This document shows, piece after piece, positions 37,343-44,607 of a stretch of 64,000 nucleotides of DNA. Position numbers and translations under genes: made by a program. Position 1 is the first letter of the stretch; the number at the start of each line of letters is the position of its first letter. The notes below the pieces were generated by a model. The model was not told where the DNA came from and did no database searches. It saw nothing but the letters and a program-made list of their open reading frames with translations. Origin of the DNA: Ensifer sp. MPMI2T (GTDB taxonomy: Bacteria; Pseudomonadota; Alphaproteobacteria; Rhizobiales; Rhizobiaceae); NCBI RefSeq assembly GCF_004827385.1, contig NZ_SRXN01000002.1, positions 62,001 through 126,000 of the forward strand, read 5' to 3'.

Positions 37343-37413
37343 GTTTGGAACCATCATCTGACTGCTGCCGGTTGGAGAGAGAACGAGAGTTTCTCGCAAG
37401 CCGCGGGTTTCTT

Positions 37414-37518
37414 ACTGCGTGGCTCCTTAAATCGGAATCGATTCAAGGACAAAATCATGCAGAAATTCAAAGTTCTACAGCGACCCTTACGCGTCTGGTT
37501 AGACGCGCGGCGCTGTAG
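37414..37518 (+). repeat. RIME-like two-palindrome element, copy 4
   Basis: Complete element ACTGCG...ATCATGCAG (palindrome A slightly decayed), linker ATTCAAAGTT, CTACAGCGACCC...GGCGCTGTAG around GCGTCTGGTTAGACGC. It lies between the divergent SMP-30 and DapA-like genes, upstream of the latter's operator. Confidence 0.87.
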
Positions 37519-37568
37519 GTATTATCGGTTGTCGTTTTCTCTAACATCGCTATTGCCCTTGCTCAACT

Positions 37569-37585
37569 TGTAAATTAAAAATACA
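37569..37585. promoter_or_regulatory. Operator upstream of the DapA-like gene
   Basis: TGTA-AATTAAAAA-TACA, 24 bp before the start. It shares the TGTAAATT...AxATACA core and N9 spacing with the palindrome at 19647-19667. Confidence 0.5.
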
Positions 37586-37608
37586 GGAAACTTGGCAAGG
37601 AGATTTTC

Positions 37609-38565
37609 ATGAAAACGACTCCCGTAGATGCGGCCGACCTCGCCTCTTCCGTCCTTTCCGTGCCGCCGCTGGCGCGTCAGGCGAATGGCGAGCCCAGCAA
37701 GACGGAAAATCGCAGACAAGTCGATTGGCTGCTCTCGGGAGGGGTGACCACCTATCTCTACGGCGGCAACGCCAATCTCTACAATTTCGGCGTGACAGGA
37801 TTCGGCAACCTTCTCGACATGCTCGAGGACATTGCCCCGCCGGATGGCTGGATGATCCCCTCGATCGGCGCCGACTTCGGCAAGGCCATGGACCAGGTGA
37901 CGGTTCTGCGCGGGCGGAACTTTCCGACCGCCATGGTGCTGCCCCTCACCTTCCCCTCGACTTCGGCGGGCCTGGTGTCGGGATTCGCCAAGCTGGCGGA
38001 TGCCGCCGGCCGGCCATTAATCGCCTATATCAAGAATGACGGCTTCCTCGATGCCGGCGATGTCGCGCGTCTCTTCCGCGATGGCGCGATCTCGGCCTTG
38101 AAATACGCCGTCGTGCGGCCCGATCCGAAAAACGACGCCTACCTTTCCGCCATCCTCGATGCCGTCGGCTCGGGCGGGCGGGTCGTCAGCGGTATCGGCG
38201 AGCGTCCGGCAATCGACCACATCGAAATGGGCCTTGCCGCCTTCACCTCCGGGTCGGTCTGCATCGCTCCGCATCTGTCGACCGCGATCCTGAAGGCTTG
38301 TCAATCCGGTGAGTTCGCTGCAGCAAGGACGCTTCGCGAAAACTTCCTTCCGCTCGAGGATCTGCGCGACGCACATTCGCCGATCCGTGTCCTGCACGAA
38401 GCGGTCCGGCTTGCGGGCATCTGCGATACCGGCCCGATCGGCGAGTTCCTGTCGAATCTCGACAACGCCGAACGGCTCGATGCCATCGCCGCGGCTGCGC
38501 GCGCGCTCAAGGCGAAGAGCGAAGCCGCGGCCCGCGGGGCGCGGCCGATTTCGGCGAGCGCCTGA
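37609..38565 (+). CDS. Dihydrodipicolinate synthase-family aldolase/dehydratase
   Basis: A 318-aa DapA-superfamily TIM barrel. The segment AISALKYAVVRPDP holds the Schiff-base lysine and SGIGERPAIDH follows as in keto-deoxy-sugar-acid lyases and 5-keto-4-deoxy-glucarate dehydratases. With the lactonase and IlvD/Edd enzyme nearby it probably acts on a 2-keto-3-deoxy sugar acid. AAGGAGATTTTC precedes the ATG. Confidence 0.87.
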   Translation: MKTTPVDAADLASSVLSVPPLARQANGEPSKTENRRQVDWLLSGGVTTYLYGGNANLYNFGVTGFGNLLDMLEDIAPPDGWMIPSIGADFGKAMDQVTVLRGRNFPTAMVLPLTFPSTSAGLVSGFAKLADAAGRPLIAYIKNDGFLDAGDVARLFRDGAISALKYAVVRPDPKNDAYLSAILDAVGSGGRVVSGIGERPAIDHIEMGLAAFTSGSVCIAPHLSTAILKACQSGEFAAARTLRENFLPLEDLRDAHSPIRVLHEAVRLAGICDTGPIGEFLSNLDNAERLDAIAAAARALKAKSEAAARGARPISASA

Positions 38566-38914
38566 CATGGCGCGGGTGAAGCGCGGCACTCTTGGACAAC
38601 GGCCCGTGCAGCGGAATCCGATCGAATCGCAATGGCGATCAGGAACGCGGGTGTCGATACCCCCCTCTGCCCTGCCGGGCATCTCCCCCACAAGGGGGGA
38701 GATCGAGGAGGCAGCGTATTCCACCACCGCCACTTCACGCCGCGAGGTCGACTCTGCCGGATTAAAGGAATGGGGAGCCCGCACCTTGCCAATCTCCCCC
38801 CTTGTGGGGGAGATGCCCGGCAGGGCAGAGGGGGGTGCAGGTCGGGGCCACTCGGAGAGCCGACGCGCGAACCCCGGCGGTTGCCGCAACGATCCGATTG
38901 CACGGCGTATCGCT
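38566..38914. other. Convergent intergenic region, occupied by a large inverted repeat
   Basis: The gap between the DapA-like gene and the convergent GntR gene holds the perfect 44-bp inverted repeat described separately. I see no gene in it. Confidence 0.7.
38660..38835. repeat. Perfect 44-bp inverted repeat, 88-bp spacer
   Basis: Arms 38660-38703 and 38792-38835 are exact reverse complements. Each arm also folds on itself through ATCTCCCC.../...GGGGAGAT. The spacer has no ORF. The arm sequence resembles a family dispersed in many rhizobial intergenic regions. It has no transposase and no visible target duplication. Confidence 0.9.
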
Positions 38915-39625
38915 CTAGAGGTCACCGTGGGATCCGGTGATGCGGGCCCGCGATTCGGTCAGGTGATAGCGCATGTAAAGACGTGCGAGTTCGCGGTTCT
39001 GGCCGGAAATCGCCGTGAATATCTTGCGGTGCTCCTCGAGAACGCGGCGCCGCCGGTCCTCCGAGCCCTGCCGCGTCAGGCTGAGCGCCATGCGCATCGA
39101 GCCGCGCAGAATATCGCCAAGCTCTTCCAGGAGACGCGGGAAAAGCTCGTTGCCCGCAGCCGCGGCAACGGCAAGATGGAAAGCGAAATCTTCCTCCCAT
39201 CCCGTCTCGCCGCGGGTAAAGGCGCTTTCCAGCGCCGCCAGCGCTTCACCGATCTGGTTGAGCTGGGCCTTGGTGCGGCGCATCGCGGCCAGTCCCGCGC
39301 ACTCCGTTTCGAGCGCCAGTCTCGGTTCGAAGGCTCTGAGATAGCTGGCGATCTCCGCCGAGGCCGCAAAATCGGTCAGCTTGTTGGACGGGCGCGACTT
39401 GACGAAGGTGCCGATGCCCTGCCGCGAAACCACAAGGCCGTCCGCCTGCAGCCGCATCAGCGCCTCGCGGACGACCGGCCTGGAAACCTGGAAGTCGCGG
39501 CAGATCCGGGCTTCCGACGGCAATTTCGCCCCCTCGGCCATCTGGCCGCTCGCGATCTGCTCCAGGATCTGGCCGTAAAGAACATCGGCGAGCCGCTCTC
39601 GCCGCGCCGGTTTCAGTTTCAACAT
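38915..39625 (-). CDS. GntR-family (FadR/FCD) transcriptional regulator
   Basis: A 236-aa regulator: winged helix in residues about 8-70 (LPSEARICRDFQVSRPVVREAL) and an FCD domain with FAFHLAVAAAAGNEL and EHRKIFTAISG supplying metal-ligand type residues. The start is uncertain; ATG at 39625 places the domain at the N-terminus, with alternatives at 39658 and a TTG between. It is divergent from the IlvD/Edd gene, with a palindrome in the 89-bp gap, so autoregulation plus control of that gene is likely. Confidence 0.87.
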   Translation of the reverse strand: MLKLKPARRERLADVLYGQILEQIASGQMAEGAKLPSEARICRDFQVSRPVVREALMRLQADGLVVSRQGIGTFVKSRPSNKLTDFAASAEIASYLRAFEPRLALETECAGLAAMRRTKAQLNQIGEALAALESAFTRGETGWEEDFAFHLAVAAAAGNELFPRLLEELGDILRGSMRMALSLTRQGSEDRRRRVLEEHRKIFTAISGQNRELARLYMRYHLTESRARITGSHGDL

Positions 39626-39648
39626 CACGTCGTTCAAGGGTCCGCCTT

Positions 39649-39673
39649 CACCTGTCATTTTTCTGAACAGGTG
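39649..39673. promoter_or_regulatory. Palindromic operator between GntR and the IlvD/Edd gene
   Basis: CACCTGT-N11-ACAGGTG with perfect 7-bp arms, in the middle of the 89-bp divergent gap. Its position fits binding by the adjacent GntR protein. Confidence 0.55.
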
Positions 39674-39714
39674 CAATCTAGCCGACCCGCCCGGGAATGC
39701 AAAGGAGGTAACCG

Positions 39715-41439
39715 ATGACCGGACGCAAGAAACCGGAGGAATTTCGAAGCTTTCGCTGGTTCGGTGTCAAGGACCTGCGCTCCTTCGGCCACAGGTCCCG
39801 GCTTTACCAGATGGGTTATGACAATGCGGAAATCGCCGGCAAGCCAGTCATCGCGATTATCAACACCTGGAGCGACATCAATCCGTGCCATGCGCATCTG
39901 CGCACCCGCGCCGAGGAGGTGAAGCGCGGCGTGTGGCAGGCGGGCGGTTTCCCGATCGAGCTGCCAGCGATGTCGCTGGCGGAAACCTACGTGAAGCCGA
40001 CGACCATGCTCTATCGCAACTTCCTCGCGATGGAGGTGGAGGAGCTCATCCGATCGCACCCGATCGACGGCGTCGTACTGCTCGCGGGCTGCGACAAGAC
40101 CACGCCGGCGACGATCATGGGCGCGATCCAGGTCGGCCTCCCGACGATCTTCGTGCCGGCGGGACCGATGCTGCGCGGCAACTATCGCGGCGGGGCCCTG
40201 GGTTCGGGCTCCGATGTCTGGAAATACTGGGCGGAAAAGGAGGCCGGGCGCATCACCGAGCATGAATGGAGCGTGATGGAGCGCGGCATCGCCCGTTCCT
40301 TCGGCACCTGCATGACCATGGGCACCGCCTCGACGATGACGGCGCTCGCCGACACGCTTGGTCTCTCACTTCCCGGCGCCTCGGCCATTCCGGCCGCCGA
40401 CGCCGGCCATTCGCGGATGGCCGCGCTCTCGGGCGCGCGCATCGTCGAGATGGTCTTCGAGGACCTGAAGCCCTCGAACATCCTGACGGCAAGGGCGTTT
40501 GAGAACGCATTGACCGTGCATATGGCCATGGCCGGCTCGACCAATGCAATGATTCACCTGATTGCCATGGCGCGGCGATGCGGCGTCAAGCTGACCTTGG
40601 ACGATTTCGATCGCATGTCGGAAAAGGTCCCGGTCCTCTGCAATATCCGCCCGACGGGCGAATTCCTGATGGAGGACTTTTATTATGCCGGCGGTCTGCC
40701 GGCGCTGTGGAAGCAATTGGAGCCGTTGCTGCATCTCGAAGAACGCAACGTCATCGGCAGCATCGGCGAGGCGATCCGCGAAGCCGAGGTTCATCTGCCG
40801 GACGTAATCCGGCCGCTCGATAAGCCCGTTGCCGCGCGCGGCGGCACGGCGATCCTGAAAGGAAACCTCGCGCCGCTCGGCTGCGTCATGAAACCCGCCG
40901 CGGCGGACCCTGCCCTCCTCAAGCACCGCGGACCCGCACTCGTCTTCGACGATTACGAGACGATGATGGAGGCGGCGAACGACGAGGATCTCGACGTCAC
41001 CGCCGACACGGTCCTGATCCTGCGCAACGCCGGTCCCGTCGGCGGACCGGGCATGCCGGAATGGGGAATGCTGCCCATCCCGAAGAAGCTTCTGAAACAA
41101 GGCGTGCGCGATATGGTGCGCATTTCGGACGCTCGCATGAGCGGTACCAGCTACGGCGCCTGCATTCTGCACGTCGCACCGGAGTCTTACGTCGGCGGAC
41201 CGCTGGCAGCCGTCCGCAATGGCGACATTATAGCCCTCGACGTCGCCAATCGGACGCTGACGCTGGAGGTCAGCTCAGCGGAGATCGAGCGCCGGCTTTC
41301 CGAATGGCGACCGCCGGAGCGCGATTATTCGAGAGGCTTTCTGAAGGTGCATGCCGAGCACATCCAGCAGGCCCCCGAAGGCTGCGACTTCACCTTCCTG
41401 CAATCACCCCATAAGCTGCCCGAACCGGAAATTCACTGA
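39715..41439 (+). CDS. IlvD/Edd-family sugar-acid dehydratase, L-arabinonate dehydratase-like
   Basis: A 574-aa dehydratase with an Fe-S cluster. The three cluster cysteines are C58 (INPCHAH), C126 (AGCDKTTPA) and C199 (GTCMTMGTAST), at the positions known in Rhizobium leguminosarum L-arabinonate dehydratase. The product would be a 2-keto-3-deoxy acid, the substrate type of the DapA-like protein. AAAGGAGGTAACCG precedes the ATG. Broad aldonate specificity is common, so the substrate could also be fuconate, xylonate or gluconate. Confidence 0.9.
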   Translation: MTGRKKPEEFRSFRWFGVKDLRSFGHRSRLYQMGYDNAEIAGKPVIAIINTWSDINPCHAHLRTRAEEVKRGVWQAGGFPIELPAMSLAETYVKPTTMLYRNFLAMEVEELIRSHPIDGVVLLAGCDKTTPATIMGAIQVGLPTIFVPAGPMLRGNYRGGALGSGSDVWKYWAEKEAGRITEHEWSVMERGIARSFGTCMTMGTASTMTALADTLGLSLPGASAIPAADAGHSRMAALSGARIVEMVFEDLKPSNILTARAFENALTVHMAMAGSTNAMIHLIAMARRCGVKLTLDDFDRMSEKVPVLCNIRPTGEFLMEDFYYAGGLPALWKQLEPLLHLEERNVIGSIGEAIREAEVHLPDVIRPLDKPVAARGGTAILKGNLAPLGCVMKPAAADPALLKHRGPALVFDDYETMMEAANDEDLDVTADTVLILRNAGPVGGPGMPEWGMLPIPKKLLKQGVRDMVRISDARMSGTSYGACILHVAPESYVGGPLAAVRNGDIIALDVANRTLTLEVSSAEIERRLSEWRPPERDYSRGFLKVHAEHIQQAPEGCDFTFLQSPHKLPEPEIH

Positions 41440-42114
41440 CCCTACAGCGCCGGGCGTCGATGATCTTGCGCGTGACTGCGATGCGATCCTGCACCTTGGC
41501 GCGATCTCCGTCGAAGCCGATTTCGACGGGCTGCTTCAGGCCAACATCCTCGGCACCTACAAGCTGTACGAGGCGGCGCGAAAGGCGGGTGTCCGGCGTA
41601 TCGTCTTCGCGAGCACCAACCATGTGACGGGATTTCACCGCATCGGCGAGACGCTCGACCACACCTCGCCGCGTCGGCCGGACAGCCTTTATGGCGTCAG
41701 CAAGTGTTTCGGCGAGGATCTCGCCGGCTCTACTTCGACAAATACGGCCTGGAGACCGCCTGTCTCAAAATAGGAAGTTGCTCCCCCGAGCCGAAGAACC
41801 GGCGCATGCTTTCCACCTGGCTGAGCCCGCGTGATTTCCTGTCACTGGTGCGCAGGCTTCTCGAGGCACCGGCCATTGGCTATCTGGTAATGTACGGCGC
41901 ATTGGCGAACCGGGATGCGTGGTGGTCGAACGCGCACGCCAATTTCCTCGGCTGGCAACCGATGGACAGCAGCGAGCCATTTCGCCAGGCGATCGAGCGG
42001 CGCGAACCCGGACCAGCGGAAGGCGGCACCTACCAGGGCGGTCGCCTCGCGACGGTCAAGGCCCGCCCGCCCCGAGGATTAGGTTTTGTCGTTCATAGGC
42101 CCGGACGGCAATGA
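41440..42114 (+). pseudogene. Broken uronate dehydrogenase (5'-truncated, frameshifted)
   Basis: The sequence starts directly after the dehydratase stop and reads LHLGAISVEADFDGLL, FASTNHVTGFHR and the SDR active site YGVSKCFGEDLA in one frame, then continues YFDKYGLETACLKIGSC, MLSTWLSPRDF and WWSNAHANFLGW in another. Loss of one C near 41727 explains the shift (GEDLA-R-LYFDKYG). The first ~60 codons, including the GxxGxxG cofactor loop, are missing. The order and spacing of these blocks match NAD-dependent uronate dehydrogenase, so the strain probably lost uronate oxidation here. Confidence 0.82.
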
Positions 42115-42146
42115 GCCGTCCGAGCCCCGGACCCGCATTCAGGCGA

Positions 42147-43433
42147 TCAGCCCGCGCGAACCGTCGATTTTCCTTCGCTGACCAGACGCTCGGCAGCATC
42201 CGCGACCGATATGCGCTCGAAGGCAAGCTCGTCGGCAATCGGGCGAAATACGCGATGGTCGAACTCCGTCGCTCCGAGCGGTGCCGGAGGCGGATAGCTG
42301 CCGACCTGGTCCTTCAGCGCGTTGATGTATTTCACCGTTTCCGCTTCCGTCGGATTAAGCAGCGGCAGTATGGCTTCGCGAACTTTCGGCGACATCGGCA
42401 CGCCGCGCTCGACCCCGAGGATCTTGCCGGCTTCGATGTCGTTGACGAAGAAGCTGATGAACTTGGCTGCTTCTTCGCCATGCTCTGTAGTGGCGCCGAC
42501 ACTCCAGATCAGAGCGGGGCGATAATAGTGGCCGGACGGCCCACCCTTCTCGCCTCGCGGCAGCATGCCGATGCCAAGCTTGCTCTTCATGATGAGCTGG
42601 TAGCCGATCATCTGGTTCGAATAGGCCATGCCGATCGCCGAATAGCCGAGCGCCAGGCAGTTGGTGTCGATCGTATTCTGGTCGAGCGTCTGGATGTCGG
42701 CTCCCACGGTGCCGCCCCGCTTGCGCAGATCCTCCCAGTAGGCATACCACTCCTTGGCTTCTTCAACGCCGAAGCCCAATCCGCTTTCGTTGAAAAGACT
42801 GCTGCCGCGTTGCCTGAGCCAGGCATCGAAGACATAGGTGTAGCGAGCTGCATACGGCCCGCCGCCCTTGCCGGTGGCCTTCGCCATCTCGATCGCGATG
42901 TCGGCGTATTCCGACCAGGTGGTGTCAAGCCCCGGAGGGGTGACACCAGCTTTTGCGAAGGCATCGGCGTCGTAAAACAGTGCAAAGGAGTTGAGGCCGA
43001 GGCCAATGCCCCAGAGCTTGCCGTCCACGGTCGTCAGCTTCAGCACGTCCTCGCCGAAGCCTTTCACATCCAGCACCGAAGGGACAAACGAATCCAGAGC
43101 AAGGCAGGCGCCGCGCTTCGAGTAATCCGAAATCGTATTGGGCTCGAGCTGGAAGATATCGGCGATGGAGCGACCGGCCATCTGGGTTGCGAGTTTCGTC
43201 CAATACCCCTCGCCGCTCAAACTCTCACCGACGACCGTTATGTCGGGATTCTTCTCCTGGAAGAGCCTGGCAACGTTCAATGTTCGCTTCGAGCGATCGT
43301 TGGAGCCCCACCACATGGCGCGCAGATCCACGTTTTCTGCCGCAAAGGTGGGCCTGGAACCGGCGGTCCCAAGCGCGAGGCCAGCGGCCGCGCCGGCCGA
43401 GCCGAGCATGAATGTGCGTCGATTGAGTAGCAT
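42147..43433 (-). CDS. Orphan carbohydrate ABC substrate-binding protein, Tat-type signal
   Basis: A 428-aa CUT1 binding protein with NRRTFMLGSAGAAAGLALG as twin-arginine signal. The mature start VDLRAMWWGSNDRSKRTL, and later LATQMAGR, LGLNSFALFYD and ILGVERGVP blocks align well with the binding protein at 25375-26661 (same length). No permease or ATPase gene adjoins it. GGGAGGAACGGC precedes the ATG. It is divergent from a LacI regulator. Confidence 0.9.
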   Translation of the reverse strand: MLLNRRTFMLGSAGAAAGLALGTAGSRPTFAAENVDLRAMWWGSNDRSKRTLNVARLFQEKNPDITVVGESLSGEGYWTKLATQMAGRSIADIFQLEPNTISDYSKRGACLALDSFVPSVLDVKGFGEDVLKLTTVDGKLWGIGLGLNSFALFYDADAFAKAGVTPPGLDTTWSEYADIAIEMAKATGKGGGPYAARYTYVFDAWLRQRGSSLFNESGLGFGVEEAKEWYAYWEDLRKRGGTVGADIQTLDQNTIDTNCLALGYSAIGMAYSNQMIGYQLIMKSKLGIGMLPRGEKGGPSGHYYRPALIWSVGATTEHGEEAAKFISFFVNDIEAGKILGVERGVPMSPKVREAILPLLNPTEAETVKYINALKDQVGSYPPPAPLGATEFDHRVFRPIADELAFERISVADAAERLVSEGKSTVRAG

Positions 43434-43522
43434 GCCGTTCCTCCCTTTCGCTGTCCGCCTCCGCTCTCCTCCGGCTCCGGCGGGACCAAGTTCCACAGGG
43501 AGAGATTATGCAAAAAATCAAA

Positions 43523-43571
43523 TTACGCAAGAAATTGTTTCCTTGCTTGCAAATTTGCATTGTTTGCGTAA
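43523..43571. promoter_or_regulatory. Operator region between orphan binding protein and LacI gene
   Basis: The gap holds a perfect TGCAAATTTGCA palindrome (43548-43559) framed by the inverted pair TTACGCAA (43523-43530) and TTGCGTAA (43564-43571). Two operator types, or one bipartite site, are possible for the LacI protein. Confidence 0.55.
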
Positions 43572-43581
43572 CATTTGCGAT

Positions 43582-44607
43582 ATGATCGACACGTCTCCTA
43601 AACGATTCCGCCAAGCCGACATCGCCGCCCGCGCCGGGGTTTCGGTTTCCACCGTCTCGCGCGTTCTCGCGAATGAGCCCGGCATCAGCGAGGATGTCCG
43701 GCGCCAGATCCTCAAGGTCGCCACCGACCTCGGCTATCCGGTGAAAGTCGGCGCCAAGAGCGGCCCCGGGGCCTTGGCGCTAATCGCGAGCAATGGCGTC
43801 ACGGGGGTGTTGAGCATTTTTTACGAGGGTATTGTCGAGGGCTTGCGCTCAGAGTCGGCCCTGCAGGGCATTCCCTTTGACATCCGCCTCGTCAGCGAGG
43901 CGAAGGCGACGCCCGAGACTGTCCGGGAACTGATGGAATCTGTCGGCGCGCAAGGGCTGTTCCTGGTCGGCATCGACCCAGGTGACGCGCTCAGCGCGTG
44001 GCTGATGGAAAGCCGCACCCCCGTGATACTCGTCAACGGCACCGACCCTCAACTGCGCTTTGACGGCGTCTCGCCGTCGAACTTCTTCGGCGGCTATGTA
44101 GCGGCGCAGCGGCTTATCGACGCCGGCCACCGCCGCATCCTTCATCTGACCGGATCGCATCGGCAGACGATCCACGAGCGCATACGCGGTTTCGAATCGG
44201 CCGTCGCTTCGGTTGGAGGCGAGGCGCGTGTCATCCGCTTACCGTTCGCGACCAATGCGAGCGTCGAGGCGCATGCGGCTACACTCGCCGCGCTCAAGGA
44301 GGACCCCAGTTTCTCGGCTGCATTTTGCATGAACGACTTTGTCGCCGTAGGCGTCCTCGAAGCGGTGACCGAGCTCGGCCTCAAGGTGCCCAAGGATTTT
44401 GCCATCGTCGGCTTCGACGACCTGCCCTGCGCCGAGATGGCCAGCCCTCGTCTGGCGACGATGCGCGTCGATCGCGTGGCCCTCGGCCGCGAGGCGGTCG
44501 GCATGATGCATTTTCGCTTCCGTCATCCGGAAGCCCCCGCCCGGCACGTGTCCCACGCCGTCATCCCGGTACATGGCGGCACACTAGACGAAGGACAGCG
44601 CTCATGA
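43582..44607 (+). CDS. LacI-family transcriptional regulator
   Basis: A 341-aa repressor: HTH in residues about 9-30 (RQADIAARAGVSVSTVSRVL), hinge helix, and a periplasmic-binding-like effector domain ending with the IVGFDDLPCAEMASPRLATM signature. No ribosome site is visible before ATG 43582, so it may be leaderless. Divergent from the orphan binding protein and overlapping the DUF2264 gene (ATGA), it probably controls both units. Confidence 0.9.
   Translation: MIDTSPKRFRQADIAARAGVSVSTVSRVLANEPGISEDVRRQILKVATDLGYPVKVGAKSGPGALALIASNGVTGVLSIFYEGIVEGLRSESALQGIPFDIRLVSEAKATPETVRELMESVGAQGLFLVGIDPGDALSAWLMESRTPVILVNGTDPQLRFDGVSPSNFFGGYVAAQRLIDAGHRRILHLTGSHRQTIHERIRGFESAVASVGGEARVIRLPFATNASVEAHAATLAALKEDPSFSAAFCMNDFVAVGVLEAVTELGLKVPKDFAIVGFDDLPCAEMASPRLATMRVDRVALGREAVGMMHFRFRHPEAPARHVSHAVIPVHGGTLDEGQRS

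Noticed and set aside
38660..38835. Inverted repeat as insertion-sequence ends
   Set aside because: Only 88 bp lie between the arms, with no transposase and no visible target duplication.
38309..39718. 469-codon frame running through the inverted repeat and opposite the GntR gene
   Set aside because: It crosses the repeat and opposes a clear regulator; the translation is low-complexity and Arg-rich.
42111..43430. 439-codon plus-strand frame opposite the orphan binding protein
   Set aside because: Antisense shadow; the minus-strand protein has a Tat signal and full binding-protein pattern.
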